A stretch of 64,000 bases of DNA, from assembly GCF_002210105.1 (NCBI RefSeq), contig NZ_AQQU01000003.1:62001-126000 (forward strand), in the 5' to 3' direction. The notes beneath the pieces were generated by a model. That model ran no database searches and was not told the origin of the DNA. It was given only the letters and a program-made list of their open reading frames with translations. Of the stretch, positions 18,713 to 27,847 are shown one piece after another. Numbering within the stretch: position 1 is the first letter of the stretch; every line of letters begins with the position of its first letter. The stretch is from Oceanicola sp. 22II-s10i. Lineage in GTDB: Bacteria > Pseudomonadota > Alphaproteobacteria > Rhodobacterales > Rhodobacteraceae. The position numbers and the translations under genes are program-made.

Positions 18713-19165
18713 TCAGGCGGACGGTTTCGAGGCATGGGACAGCGCCAGCGAGGCCAGCACGCAGCCGGTGAAGAGATAGAGGCCCCAGCCGGTTTCCACC
18801 CGCCCGATACCGATGCCCTTGGCGATGGCAATATATAACGAAATCAGGAATATGTCGGCCATTGCTAACCTGCCGAACCAAGTCAGGACAGGCTTCGCCC
18901 GCGGGACGAGAAAGCCGGTCTGGAACGCGAGTAGCGCGAGCGTCTTGGCGTATGGTGCGAGGATCGCGAAGAAAACCACGATTGAGGCAAGAAAACGGTC
19001 TGTTTCCCATAACGACACAATCCCGGACCATACGGAGATCTCGGACAGGCCGAACAACGGCAACAATCCCGCGCGCAGCAGCGGTGCGTTCCATGCGACT
19101 GGATAGAGCAGCAACAGCGCCGCATTGCCGAGGATCAGCAGACGCCCGAGCGGCGGAACGCTCAC
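18713..19165 (-). CDS. pqiA: Single-domain PqiA-like membrane protein
   Basis: 150 residues, with hydrophobic helices starting PLGRLLILGNAALLLLYP and the PqiA-type WSGIVSL...FLASIVVFFAILAPYAKTL signature. It starts with GTG that overlaps the stop of the upstream ABC ATPase gene (GTGA). PqiA usually pairs with an MCE-domain partner, but none is seen here. It is probably the membrane component added to the MlaE/MlaF-type transporter, in the same operon. Confidence 0.8.
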   Translation of the reverse strand: MSVPPLGRLLILGNAALLLLYPVAWNAPLLRAGLLPLFGLSEISVWSGIVSLWETDRFLASIVVFFAILAPYAKTLALLAFQTGFLVPRAKPVLTWFGRLAMADIFLISLYIAIAKGIGIGRVETGWGLYLFTGCVLASLALSHASKPSA

Positions 19166-19902
19166 CGGACCGCCTCGATGGGCCCCTCGGCGCGACCGTG
19201 GATGAACTGGTCGAGATAGGGATCGCCCGAGGTGTCCATCTGTCCCACGGGGCCGGTCCACTGGATCACCCCGTCGTGCAGCATCGCCACCCGGTCCGCG
19301 ATGGCGCGGACGCTGGTCATGTCGTGGGTGATCGTCATCGCGGTCGCGCCCATCTCGGTCACGATCTCGCGGATCAGTTCGTTGATGACGCCCGCCATGA
19401 TCGGGTCCAGCCCGGTGGTGGGTTCGTCAAAGAAGATGATCTCGGGGTCCGCACAGATCGCGCGGGCAAGGCCCACCCGTTTCTGCATCCCGCCCGACAA
19501 TTCGGCCGGGAATAGGTCCGCCACGTCCGGCTTCAGCCCGACCCGGCGCAGTTTCTCGACCGCGATGGCCTTGGCCTCGTCCCGCGGCCGCTTGAGCGAG
19601 CCGCGCAGCAGGCGGAAGGCGACGTTTTGCCAGACCGGCAGACTGTCGAACAACGCACCACCCTGGAACAGCATGCCGAACCGGGCGAGAAAGGCGTCGC
19701 GGTCGCGGCCCTCGCCGCCCTCGACCGTGATGGTGCCGCTGTCGGGCCGGATCAGCCCCAGCACGCATTTCAGCGCCACGGATTTACCGGTGCCCGAGCC
19801 GCCGATGATGACCATCGACTCGCCCTTCGGCACCTCCAGCGTCATGCCCCGCAGCACCTTCTTGGGGCCAAAGCTCTTATGGACGTCGTCGAACCTGATC
19901 AT
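19162..19902 (-). CDS. mlaF: ABC transporter ATPase, MlaF-like (lipid transport)
   Basis: 246 residues. Walker A GGSGTGKS (about 34-41), signature ELSGGMQKR and Walker B IIFFDEPTTGLDP are all intact. MlaF-type proteins power inner-membrane lipid transport with an MlaE permease. The ATG overlaps the permease stop codon (ATGA). Neighbours (permease upstream, PqiA-like downstream) support lipid trafficking rather than drug export. Confidence 0.9.
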   Translation of the reverse strand: MIRFDDVHKSFGPKKVLRGMTLEVPKGESMVIIGGSGTGKSVALKCVLGLIRPDSGTITVEGGEGRDRDAFLARFGMLFQGGALFDSLPVWQNVAFRLLRGSLKRPRDEAKAIAVEKLRRVGLKPDVADLFPAELSGGMQKRVGLARAICADPEIIFFDEPTTGLDPIMAGVINELIREIVTEMGATAMTITHDMTSVRAIADRVAMLHDGVIQWTGPVGQMDTSGDPYLDQFIHGRAEGPIEAVR

Positions 19903-20687
19903 AGCGAGAAGAAGACCCCGGTCAGCAGGAAGTTCGCGGCGAGGATCATCACCGCCGCCGCCTCGACCGCGCTTTTCGTCGCGCGGCCCACGCCCTGCGC
20001 GCCACGGCCCGAGTTCATGCCGGAATAGCAGCCCATGAGCGCCGCGATCACCCCGAACACCGCGCCCTTGACCAGCGAGGAGATCACGTCGAGCGGTTCG
20101 AGGAAGTCGATGGTGTTCTTGAGATAAGCCGCCGGGTTGAAGCCGAGCTGCCCGGTCGCGACCTGGTAACCGCCGAGGATGCCGATCACGTCGCCCACGC
20201 CGACCAGCACCGGCACGGTGATCAGCGCGGCCAGCACGCGCGGCACGGTCAGGTATTTCATCGGATGGGTCGACAAGGTGACGAGCGCGTCGATCTGCTC
20301 GGTCACTTTCATCGTCGCGATCTCGGCCGCGATGGAGGAGGTGACGCGCGCCGCGATCATCAGCCCGACCAGCACCGGCCCAAGTTCGCGGACCATGCCG
20401 ATGGCAACGATCTGCGGCACCACCGCCTCGGCGTCGAAGCGCGAGCCACCGGCGTAGATCTGCAGCGCCAGCGCACCGCCGGTGAAGATCGCGGTCAGGC
20501 CCACCACGGGCAGCGACAGCCAGCCGATGGTCAGCAGCGCCGATCCGAATTCACGGGGGTAGAACGGCGGGCGCACCATGTGCGACAGGGTCTGGCCGAG
20601 GAATATCGTCACCCGCCCGATCATCGCCAGCAGGCCCAGCACCGTCGCGCCGATCCCGCCGAGGATCCCTGTCAGGACCCCCGTCAC
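19899..20687 (-). CDS. mlaE: ABC transporter permease, MlaE-like
   Basis: 262 residues with about six membrane helices and the MlaE family core (ELGPVLVGLMIAARVTSSIAAEIATM). It forms a lipid-transport permease with MlaF. It starts with GTG one base after the alr stop, so it is probably co-transcribed with alr. No MCE-domain (MlaD-type) gene is adjacent. Confidence 0.9.
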   Translation of the reverse strand: MTGVLTGILGGIGATVLGLLAMIGRVTIFLGQTLSHMVRPPFYPREFGSALLTIGWLSLPVVGLTAIFTGGALALQIYAGGSRFDAEAVVPQIVAIGMVRELGPVLVGLMIAARVTSSIAAEIATMKVTEQIDALVTLSTHPMKYLTVPRVLAALITVPVLVGVGDVIGILGGYQVATGQLGFNPAAYLKNTIDFLEPLDVISSLVKGAVFGVIAALMGCYSGMNSGRGAQGVGRATKSAVEAAAVMILAANFLLTGVFFSL

Positions 20688-20688
20688 C

Positions 20689-21732
20689 TCAGCCGCCCGC
20701 GTAGCGCCGGGCGAAGCGATTGCCGAGCGAGGTCAGGATCTCGTAGCCGATGGTGCCGGCATTGTCGGCCAGGTGGTCGACGCCCTGACGATGGCAGAGC
20801 AGCGACAGCTCCTCGGGGTCTTCGTCCAGATGGGTCACGTCCACGGTGATCAGGTCCATCGAGATCCGGCCACGCACCGGGCAGGGGACATCGCCGGCAA
20901 AGAACGCGGTCTTCGGCCCCATGATGCGGTGGATGCCGTCGGCATAGCCGCCCGAGACGGTGGCGATCCGCACCGGCCCGCGGGACGTCCATGTGTTGCC
21001 GTAGCCGACCGTTTCCGACGGGTCCAGATCGCGGACCTGGATCACCGGCAGGTCCAGCCGCACGACCGGCCGTGCCTGTTCGAAGGGACGGCCGCCATAA
21101 AGCCCGATGCCGGGGCGGGTCAGGTCGAAATGGAACTCCGGCCCCAGCAGGATGCCGCCGGTGGCCGACAGCGACCGCGGCACGTCCAGCCCTTCGGTCA
21201 TGTCGATGAACGACGAAAGCTGCAGCCGGTTCATCGCGTGGTCGGGTTCGTCCGCGCAGGCGAGGTGCGACATGATCAGCGTCGGGCGCTGTTCCAGCAC
21301 GATCTCGCGCACGGCGGCCCATTCCGCGGGCTCCATTCCCAGCCGGTTCATCCCGCTGTCCAGCTGGATGCCGAAGCGGTGGCCGGGCAGGGCCTCCACG
21401 TGCCGCAGCAACTGGTCGATGGAGTTGATCATCGGCACGAGGTCGAGATCCGCGATCATGTCGCGGTCGCCGCGCATGTGCCCGCCGAAGACGTTGACTT
21501 CGACGCCGGGTCCAAGCGCCTCGCGCACCGCCGCGCCTTCTTCGGCCACGGCGACAAAGAAGCGCCGCGCACCGGCCCGCGCCAGCGCCTTGGCCACGCG
21601 TCCGACGCCAAGGCCATAGCCGTCGGCCTTGACCACCGCGGCAGTTTCCACCCGGTCGGCGGATGCGGCATTCAGCGCCCGCCAGTTGTCGGCGAGCGCG
21701 TCGAGATCAATGGTTAGCTGTCCGGTTCCCAT
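20689..21732 (-). CDS. alr: Alanine racemase
   Basis: 347 residues. The PLP-binding Lys35 is in [10 protein letters not shown], and the conserved Tyr lies in VGYGNTW. It interconverts L- and D-alanine for peptidoglycan. The start at 21732 ([13 protein letters not shown]) matches the usual N terminus better than the in-frame ATG at 21777. It is the first gene of alr-mlaE-mlaF-pqiA on the minus strand. Confidence 0.95.
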   Translation of the reverse strand: MGTGQLTIDLDALADNWRALNAASADRVETAAVVKADGYGLGVGRVAKALARAGARRFFVAVAEEGAAVREALGPGVEVNVFGGHMRGDRDMIADLDLVPMINSIDQLLRHVEALPGHRFGIQLDSGMNRLGMEPAEWAAVREIVLEQRPTLIMSHLACADEPDHAMNRLQLSSFIDMTEGLDVPRSLSATGGILLGPEFHFDLTRPGIGLYGGRPFEQARPVVRLDLPVIQVRDLDPSETVGYGNTWTSRGPVRIATVSGGYADGIHRIMGPKTAFFAGDVPCPVRGRISMDLITVDVTHLDEDPEELSLLCHRQGVDHLADNAGTIGYEILTSLGNRFARRYAGG

Positions 21733-21795
21733 GCGGCTGTTGTGACGGCCAAGCGCCCGCAGCGCAAGGGGGAACACCCCGCGCGGAGGTGCGAC

Positions 21796-22626
21796 TCAGG
21801 GCTCCCACATGCGGCGGTAGTTGTCCCAGATCTTTTCGCCCACCAGACAGTCGTAGCCGCCGTCCTGCGCGGGCCTCACACCCATCCGGTTGACGGGCGG
21901 GGCGGGGGGCGGGACGTCGCCCGCGATCTCCAGCACCAGCTTCTTGCGCACGGCGCCGGCGAACTCGGCCCAGTCGGTCACGGGGATGACGAAGCTGCCG
22001 GAGCCGCCGACCACGCAGTTGATGTAGTACTGATCGAGGTCCGGCAGGTTCCACTGGGTCCCGATGCCTTCCTGCGTCATCAGCGGCAGGCCGTTGATGG
22101 TGATCCCCTGCGCCAGAACCGTGTCGCGCGCCGGAATCACCGGGCCGCCGTCGTTGTTCGGGCCGTCACCGGATATGTCGATGACCCGCCTCAGCCCCGT
22201 GAACCCGTTGTCCTTGAACAGGTCCGCCCCGGTCGTCAGCGCGCCCGAGATCGAGGTGCGGCGCATGCCCTGGCTGAAGTGCCGGGTCAGGGTCTGCGCG
22301 AAGGCCTCGGCATCCTCGCGCGATCCGATGATCGCCCAGTCATGCACCACGTTCTGCGACCATGCCCCCGCCCATTCGACATAGGCGATGGCGATATGGC
22401 CGAGGAACCCGTCCCCGATCACCTGCAGCACCGCGTCCGAGGTCAGCGCCTCGGCATAGCCGCGACGCTGGATCTCCAGCTCGTTCGGGGTCATGGAGCG
22501 GGACACGTCCACCAGCAGCAGCAGTTCGACATCCACCTCGACCGAATTCGGATCGTAGGGCTCGACCTGGGCTGTGGCAGGCGCGGCGAATGCGGTGGCA
22601 AACAGGGCGGCGAGTGTTCGGAGCAT
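21796..22626 (-). CDS. DUF1194 secreted von Willebrand factor A-type protein
   Basis: 276 residues. A signal peptide (about 1-20, ending near ATAQ) is followed by a vWA domain with the metal-site motif DVSRSM near residue 45 and an RRVIDISGDGPNN segment typical of DUF1194. It is probably a periplasmic or secreted binding protein whose partner is unknown. Start at 22626 is preferred over 22680 since it gives a clean signal peptide. It lies alone between alr and the antiporter gene. Confidence 0.85.
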   Translation of the reverse strand: MLRTLAALFATAFAAPATAQVEPYDPNSVEVDVELLLLVDVSRSMTPNELEIQRRGYAEALTSDAVLQVIGDGFLGHIAIAYVEWAGAWSQNVVHDWAIIGSREDAEAFAQTLTRHFSQGMRRTSISGALTTGADLFKDNGFTGLRRVIDISGDGPNNDGGPVIPARDTVLAQGITINGLPLMTQEGIGTQWNLPDLDQYYINCVVGGSGSFVIPVTDWAEFAGAVRKKLVLEIAGDVPPPAPPVNRMGVRPAQDGGYDCLVGEKIWDNYRRMWEP

Positions 22627-22737
22627 GGACCAAGTCTTGCCCCGCCGCCCTGACCTGTCCAGCAGAACAGGCGCATGCAAGCAAATGTGATGTCTGACGC
22701 CCCCGCGCGACCGAAGTCCCGCCGCAAACGACGGCGC

Positions 22738-23970
22738 TCACTCGGGCAGGATGCGCCGGACGGCCGAGCGGGCGGTCAGCCCGTGAATCACCGTCGAGGC
22801 AAAGATCACATGGACCACCAGCGCCCAGAGGGCCCGGTCATTCGCGAACTCGATATGACCCGAGGCATAGGCGAGGTAATAGACCGACCCGATCCCGCGC
22901 ACGCCATAGAATGCGGTCAGCCAGCGCGCGCCGCCTTTCAGGCCCGACCCCAACAGACCCAGCCACCCGGCCAGCGGCCTGATCACTAGCAACAGGCCGA
23001 AGCCGATCAGGCTGTGCCGCCAGTCCAGCTCGCTCCACAACAGCGGCATCAGGCTGCCCAGCAGGACCAGCAGGATCGCCGTCGCCGCCTGTTCGATACT
23101 GTCCGAAAAGTCGTGCAACTTGCGATGGATACGGTGCTCCGCCTCGCCCCTGCGGCAGACGAACCCGGCGACGAAGGCGGCGATGAAGCCATAGCCCTCG
23201 ACCAGTTCCGACGCGCCATAGCCCAGCAGGACGGCCCCGAGCGCCAGCGATCCCGGTCCCGCATCCGCCAGCCGCTTGTTCTCCATCCCGGAAAACAGCA
23301 GCCGCGCCACGATCCACCCGATCCCGGCCCCGATCACCGCGCCGACGACGATGCGGTAAAGGACATCCAACAGCGCCCAGTCCAGCAGCCAGCCGCCCTC
23401 GGGCGCCATCGCGACATGGATGGCGAGGTAGACGAACGGAAAGGCCAGCCCGTCGTTCAGCCCGGCCTCGGTCGTCAGGGTGAACCGCACCGGATGCTCG
23501 CGCCCTTCCAGCGGCGGGCCGATCTGCACGTCGCCCGCCAGCACCGGGTCGGTCGGCGCCAGCACCGCCCCCAGCACCAGCGCGCCCGCCAGCGTGAGCC
23601 CGGCCAGCCAGACCCCGAGGAAGGCCACCGCGGCGATGGTCAGCGGCATGGTGATCGCCAGCAGCCCGATGGTCGACCGCCAGGTCCGCAGGCTGCCCGG
23701 ATCGTCGATCCTGAGCCCGGTGGCGAAGAGCACGACTATCACGACGATCTCGGTCGTGATCTCCCAGATCTTGGGGTTTTCCGAAGGGTCGAGGAACGCG
23801 GTCGCGCCCGGAAAGACCAGGGCCGCCAGAAGCCCGGCCAGCATCAGGAGCGCCGAGCCCGCGGGCGGGCGCGGGAACAGCCGCACGGGCAACCACAGCG
23901 ACAGCAACAGCGCGCCGCCCGTGATCGTCATCAGGATGTGGTAGGAGGTGAAACCGAAAAAGTCATTCAT
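22738..23970 (-). CDS. CPA1-type cation:proton antiporter
   Basis: 410 residues with about eleven to twelve hydrophobic helices. Family motifs include LGAVLAPTDPVLAGDVQ (the conserved Asp region) and LTTEAGLNDGLAFPF. These exchangers swap Na+ or K+ for H+ across the inner membrane. Start at 23970 is the ATG before the first membrane helix; a longer frame to 24030 adds a charged stretch. It is transcribed in the same direction as dnaB, 117 bases downstream. Confidence 0.9.
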   Translation of the reverse strand: MNDFFGFTSYHILMTITGGALLLSLWLPVRLFPRPPAGSALLMLAGLLAALVFPGATAFLDPSENPKIWEITTEIVVIVVLFATGLRIDDPGSLRTWRSTIGLLAITMPLTIAAVAFLGVWLAGLTLAGALVLGAVLAPTDPVLAGDVQIGPPLEGREHPVRFTLTTEAGLNDGLAFPFVYLAIHVAMAPEGGWLLDWALLDVLYRIVVGAVIGAGIGWIVARLLFSGMENKRLADAGPGSLALGAVLLGYGASELVEGYGFIAAFVAGFVCRRGEAEHRIHRKLHDFSDSIEQAATAILLVLLGSLMPLLWSELDWRHSLIGFGLLLVIRPLAGWLGLLGSGLKGGARWLTAFYGVRGIGSVYYLAYASGHIEFANDRALWALVVHVIFASTVIHGLTARSAVRRILPE

Positions 23971-24087
23971 TACCGGGTGCAACGCCGATCCCCCGGCCCG
24001 GTTCCCGCTCACCATACGGAACCGCCACAAATCCAGCGGCGGCCCCTCCTCCCGCAGAAGGAAGGGCCTGCGCCGCTCGATTATTCC

Positions 24088-25593
24088 TTAATGGCCGTAG
24101 CCGTCGTCGCCGCCGTTCTGCCAGGGCTTCACGAGGTTGCCGAAGCGCGTGAACCGGCCTTCGAAGCTCAGCTCCACCGTGCCGATCGGGCCGTGACGCT
24201 GCTTGCCGATGACCACCTCGGCCTTGCCGTGCAGGCGCGCCATCCGCTCCTGCCACGCGGCGATTTCCTCGATCCGGTCGTCCGAGGGCTTTTCCCGCTC
24301 GACGTAATATTCCTCGCGGAACACGAACATCACGACGTCCGCGTCCTGCTCGATCGAGCCCGATTCACGCAGGTCCGACAGCTGCGGCCGCTTGTCCTCG
24401 CGGCTCTCCACCTGACGCGACAGCTGCGACAGGGCGATCACCGGGATGTTCAGCTCCTTGGCGATGGCCTTGAGCCCCATCGAGATCTCGGCGATCTCGT
24501 TCACCCGGTTCTCGGCGGTGCCGCGCACCAGCTGCAGGTAGTCCACGATCAGCAGGTCCAGCCCGTGCGTCCGCTTCAGCCGCCGCGCCCGCGCGGCCAG
24601 CTGCGCGATCGGCAGGGCAGGGGTGTCGTCGATGAACAGCGGGCAGGCTTCCAGCTGCTTGGCGGCCTCGACGAAGCGGCGGAATTCCTCCTCCGTCATG
24701 TCACCCTTGCGGATCTGTTCCGACGGCACCTCGGCCGCCTCCGACAGGACCCGCGCGGCCAGCTGCTCGGCGCTCATTTCGAGCGAGTAGAACCCGACCA
24801 CGCCGCCGTCCACCGCACCCTCGGTGCCATCGTGCTTCATCCCGCGCTTGTAGGCCTTGGCCACGTTGAACGCGATATTGGTCGCCAGCGACGTCTTGCC
24901 CATCGACGGCCGCCCGGCGAGGATCAGCAGGTCCGAGGGATGCAGGCCGCCCAGCTTCTTGTCGAGGTCGATCAGCCCGGTCGAAATCCCCGCCAGCCCG
25001 CCGTCCCGCTGGTAGGCGGCGTTGGCGACGTTCACGGCATCCGTCACGGCCTTCAGGAAGGACTGGAACCCGCTTTCGGTATGGCCCTGCTCGCTCAGCT
25101 TGTAGAGCTTCTGCTCGGCCTCGACGATCTGCTCCTTGGGCTCGTTCTTGACGTCGACCTTGGCGGCCTTGGAGCTGATCTCCTGCCCCAGCTCGATCAG
25201 CTGGCGGCGGATCGCCATGTCATAGATCATCTGCGCATAGTCGCGCGCCGCGTAGGCGCTGACCGCGGCCCCCGCGATCCGGGCGAGGTAGGCGGGCCCG
25301 CCCAGCTCCTTCAGCCCGGCGTCATCTTCCAGGAACGCCTTCAGCGTCACCGGAGAGGCGAGGTTGTTGCGCGCGATCCGGGCGGCGGCGGTTTCGAAGA
25401 TCCGCGCATGCACCGGCTCGTAGAAATGCGAGGGCCCGATGATCCCCGCGATCTTGTCGTAGATGTCGTTGTTGGTCAGCAGCGCCCCCAGAAGCTGCTG
25501 TTCCGCCTCGATCGAATGCGGCACCCGCTGCGCGGCATCATCCGCGCCCGGCACCGGCAGACCGGCCCCGTCAATCCGTGTATGATCGTTCAT
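24088..25593 (-). CDS. dnaB: Replicative DNA helicase DnaB
   Basis: 501 residues. The N-terminal DnaB domain (PHSIEAEQQLLGALL) is followed by the RecA-type helicase with Walker A GRPSMGKT, LLIVDYLQLV and QLSRQVESR. It unwinds DNA at the replication fork. Start at 25593 has a GGGGAC ribosome-binding site. A long 360-base leader with DnaA-box-like nonamers lies upstream. Confidence 0.97.
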   Translation of the reverse strand: MNDHTRIDGAGLPVPGADDAAQRVPHSIEAEQQLLGALLTNNDIYDKIAGIIGPSHFYEPVHARIFETAAARIARNNLASPVTLKAFLEDDAGLKELGGPAYLARIAGAAVSAYAARDYAQMIYDMAIRRQLIELGQEISSKAAKVDVKNEPKEQIVEAEQKLYKLSEQGHTESGFQSFLKAVTDAVNVANAAYQRDGGLAGISTGLIDLDKKLGGLHPSDLLILAGRPSMGKTSLATNIAFNVAKAYKRGMKHDGTEGAVDGGVVGFYSLEMSAEQLAARVLSEAAEVPSEQIRKGDMTEEEFRRFVEAAKQLEACPLFIDDTPALPIAQLAARARRLKRTHGLDLLIVDYLQLVRGTAENRVNEIAEISMGLKAIAKELNIPVIALSQLSRQVESREDKRPQLSDLRESGSIEQDADVVMFVFREEYYVEREKPSDDRIEEIAAWQERMARLHGKAEVVIGKQRHGPIGTVELSFEGRFTRFGNLVKPWQNGGDDGYGH

Positions 25594-25953
25594 ATCGTCC
25601 CCTTCGGCCACAGACGGCCCCGGCGCTCCCCAGCACCGCGTCTGCCCAACCTGACCTCGATCGCGCGCCTCGGACGGCGCATCTGATGGTGTGCAGGTGT
25701 CTTAGCGAACCCGCCGCGAGTCGGGCAACCTGTATAACCTGTGGATGGCCTGTGCATAACGCCACCCTACCAGATCTATGGCGGTCTGGCGATCCTTCAG
25801 CGAGATCTTGCGATTATTTGCCGGGCAGGCCGAAATAACGCTGCGCGACTTTCCACCACCGGGCACAAGCGTGGGGCCCTGACACGGCGCGCGCCGGGGC
25901 AGGGCGCGGCGCAGCCGTGCCCTGTGGCAAGGAAGGCGGCCTGTTGCGATTCG
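25594..25953. other. 360-base intergenic region between pyrE and dnaB
   Basis: No convincing gene. It holds two DnaA-box-like nonamers (25740-25759) and is less G+C-rich around 25725-25830. It is the likely dnaB promoter. A short minus-strand frame ending WWKVAQRYFGLPGK before 25814 is too weak to call. Confidence 0.6.
25740..25759. promoter_or_regulatory. Pair of DnaA-box-like nonamers upstream of dnaB
   Basis: TGTGGATGG (25740-25748) and TGTGCATAA (25751-25759) differ from the DnaA-box consensus TGTGGATAA by two and one bases. They are in tandem, same orientation, 2 bases apart. They may let DnaA influence dnaB transcription. Confidence 0.4.
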
Positions 25954-26634
25954 TCAGGTGGCCTTGCGGGCCTCCTGCCAGGCGCGGGGCGCGGTCAGGA
26001 ACGCCTCGACCTCGGCCAGCGTCTCGTCGTCGAAGGCCGCGCGCCGCCGCGCCTCGGCCAGGACGTCCCACCAGGTGCAGAGGTGGTGCAGGCTGACGCC
26101 ATGGTCGCCCAGTGTCTTCTCGGTCTCGGGGAAAATCCCGTAATAGAAGATCACCGCCGTATGCGCACAGCTCGCGCCCGTCTCGCGGATTGCGTCGACG
26201 AAGCTGATCTTCGACCCGCCATCGGTGGTCAGATCCTCGACCAGCAGCACCCGCTGGCCTTCGGTCATCTGCCCCTCGATCCGCGCGTTGCGGCCGTACC
26301 CCTTGGGCTTCTTGCGCACATAGGTCATCGGCAGCGCCATCCGCTCGGCTACCAGCGCGGCAAAGGGGATGCCCGCCGTCTCGCCGCCGGCGATGTTGTC
26401 GAAGGCCTCAAGCCCCGCGTTCCGCATCACGGTCACGGTCAGGAAATCCATCAGCGTCGACCGGATCCGGGGGTATGAGATCAGCTTGCGGCAGTCGATA
26501 TAGGTCGGCCCCTGCAGCCCGGAGGCGTAGGTGTAGGGCTCGCGCGCATTGAAATGCACCGCCTGGATGTCCAGCAGCATCCCGGCGGACAGCCGGGCGA
26601 TCTCCTCGGGCGACGGATAGGACGACGGTATCAT
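25954..26634 (-). CDS. pyrE: Orotate phosphoribosyltransferase
   Basis: 226 residues with the PRPP-binding motif [14 protein letters not shown] (about 133-146). It joins orotate and PRPP to give OMP in pyrimidine synthesis. The ATG at 26634 is preferred to an upstream TTG at 26640 because it leaves 9 bases after the AGGGAG ribosome-binding site. It follows pyrC on the same strand, so the two are probably co-expressed. Confidence 0.94.
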   Translation of the reverse strand: MIPSSYPSPEEIARLSAGMLLDIQAVHFNAREPYTYASGLQGPTYIDCRKLISYPRIRSTLMDFLTVTVMRNAGLEAFDNIAGGETAGIPFAALVAERMALPMTYVRKKPKGYGRNARIEGQMTEGQRVLLVEDLTTDGGSKISFVDAIRETGASCAHTAVIFYYGIFPETEKTLGDHGVSLHHLCTWWDVLAEARRRAAFDDETLAEVEAFLTAPRAWQEARKAT

Positions 26635-26666
26635 GCGCAACTTCTCCCTTTAGGCCCGATCCCATG

Positions 26667-26699
26667 CTTCATCTGGCCATATGAACTCCCGCCGGAGGC
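26667..26699 (+). repeat. Dispersed intergenic element, copy B
   Basis: GCTTCATCTGGCCATATGAA followed by CTCCCGCCGGAGGC, a short palindrome, in the pyrC-pyrE spacer. Related to copies at 7976, 35211, 51291 and 63906; here the core is shortened. The following GCCCGCGCGGGC palindrome (26711-26722) may form another hairpin. Confidence 0.6.
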
Positions 26700-26748
26700 T
26701 TCGTCCGCGCCCGCGCGGGCGAAATCCCCGCGCGTCGCGGACACGCCC

Positions 26749-27789
26749 TCAGGCATCGACCCGCCAGTGCAGCGGATATCCCGGATCGAAGACCGTCACG
26801 GTCTCGCCCCCGGCCTCGATCTTGGCGGGATACGTCACCGCATCCCCCCTGGTCAGCGTGATCGTGTCCTCGTTCACCGGCAGTCCGTAGAACCCCGGCC
26901 CGTTCAGCGACACGAAGGCCTCAAGCCGGTCCAACGCGCCCTCCTGCTCGAATACTTCGGCCAGCACGGACATCGTGTTCGTCGCCGTGAAGCAGCCCGC
27001 GCAGCCGCAGGGATGTTCCTTCAGGTGGTCCGGATGCGGCGCGCTGTCGGTGCCGAGGAAGAACCGCGCGTCGCCGCTGGTCGCCGCGGCGCGCAGGGCA
27101 AGGCGATGCTCCTCGCGCTTGGCCACCGGCAGGCAGTAATAATGAGGGCGGATCCCGCCGACGAGGATGTGGTTGCGGTTGATGACAAGGTGGTGCGTCG
27201 TGATCGTCGCGCCCAGGCCCCGGTCCACGCTGCGCACGTAATCGGCGGCCTGCGAGGTCGTGATATGCTCCATCACCACCTTCAGCCCCGGATGCGCGCG
27301 GCGCACCGGGTCGAGCACCCGGTCGATGAACACCGCCTCGCGGTCGAAGATGTCGATCTCCGCCGCCGTCACCTCGCCATGGGTGCAGAGCGGCAGGCCG
27401 ATCTCGGCCATCTTCTCCAGCACCGGCGCGATCCTGTCGAAATCCTTGACCCCCGAGGCCGAGTTCGTCGTCGCGCCCGCGGGGTAGAGCTTCACCGCCT
27501 TCACCAGCCCCGAGGCGTGCGCCGCGGCCACGTCCTCCGGATCCGTATCCTCGGTCAGGTAGAGCGTCATCAGCGGCTCGAACGCCATGCCGTCGGGCAG
27601 GGCGGCCAGGATGCGGTCGCGGTAGGCGGCGGCATCCGATCCCCTGACCACCGGGGGCACGAGGTTCGGCATGATGATGGCCCGCGCGAAATGGCGGGCG
27701 GTTTCCGGCAGGACGGCCTTCAGCATCGCGCCGTCGCGCAGGTGCAGGTGCCAGTCGTCGGGGCGGCGGATGGTGAGGGAGGTGCTCAT
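26749..27789 (-). CDS. pyrC: Dihydroorotase
   Basis: 346 residues. The metal motif HLHLRDG is near the N terminus ([10 protein letters not shown]) and the carbamylated lysine lies in [16 protein letters not shown], typical of E. coli-type dihydroorotase. It closes carbamoyl-aspartate to dihydroorotate. The start at 27789 is the first ATG before the conserved [11 protein letters not shown] segment. Confidence 0.95.
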   Translation of the reverse strand: MSTSLTIRRPDDWHLHLRDGAMLKAVLPETARHFARAIIMPNLVPPVVRGSDAAAYRDRILAALPDGMAFEPLMTLYLTEDTDPEDVAAAHASGLVKAVKLYPAGATTNSASGVKDFDRIAPVLEKMAEIGLPLCTHGEVTAAEIDIFDREAVFIDRVLDPVRRAHPGLKVVMEHITTSQAADYVRSVDRGLGATITTHHLVINRNHILVGGIRPHYYCLPVAKREEHRLALRAAATSGDARFFLGTDSAPHPDHLKEHPCGCAGCFTATNTMSVLAEVFEQEGALDRLEAFVSLNGPGFYGLPVNEDTITLTRGDAVTYPAKIEAGGETVTVFDPGYPLHWRVDA

Positions 27790-27847
27790 GCCGTTCGCAT
27801 AGCGCAAGCCCCCGACGCTTTCCAGTCCCGGCGCGCGGGCACGTGGG

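Noticed and set aside
23014-25686. Plus-strand open frame of about 890 codons opposite the antiporter and dnaB genes
   Set aside because: Antisense shadow of two well-defined genes; no start signal or domain.
25814-25953. Short minus-strand frame ending WWKVAQRYFGLPGK in the dnaB-pyrE spacer
   Set aside because: Tail looks protein-like, but upstream composition is shadow-type and no start or ribosome-binding site fits; kept only as a note.
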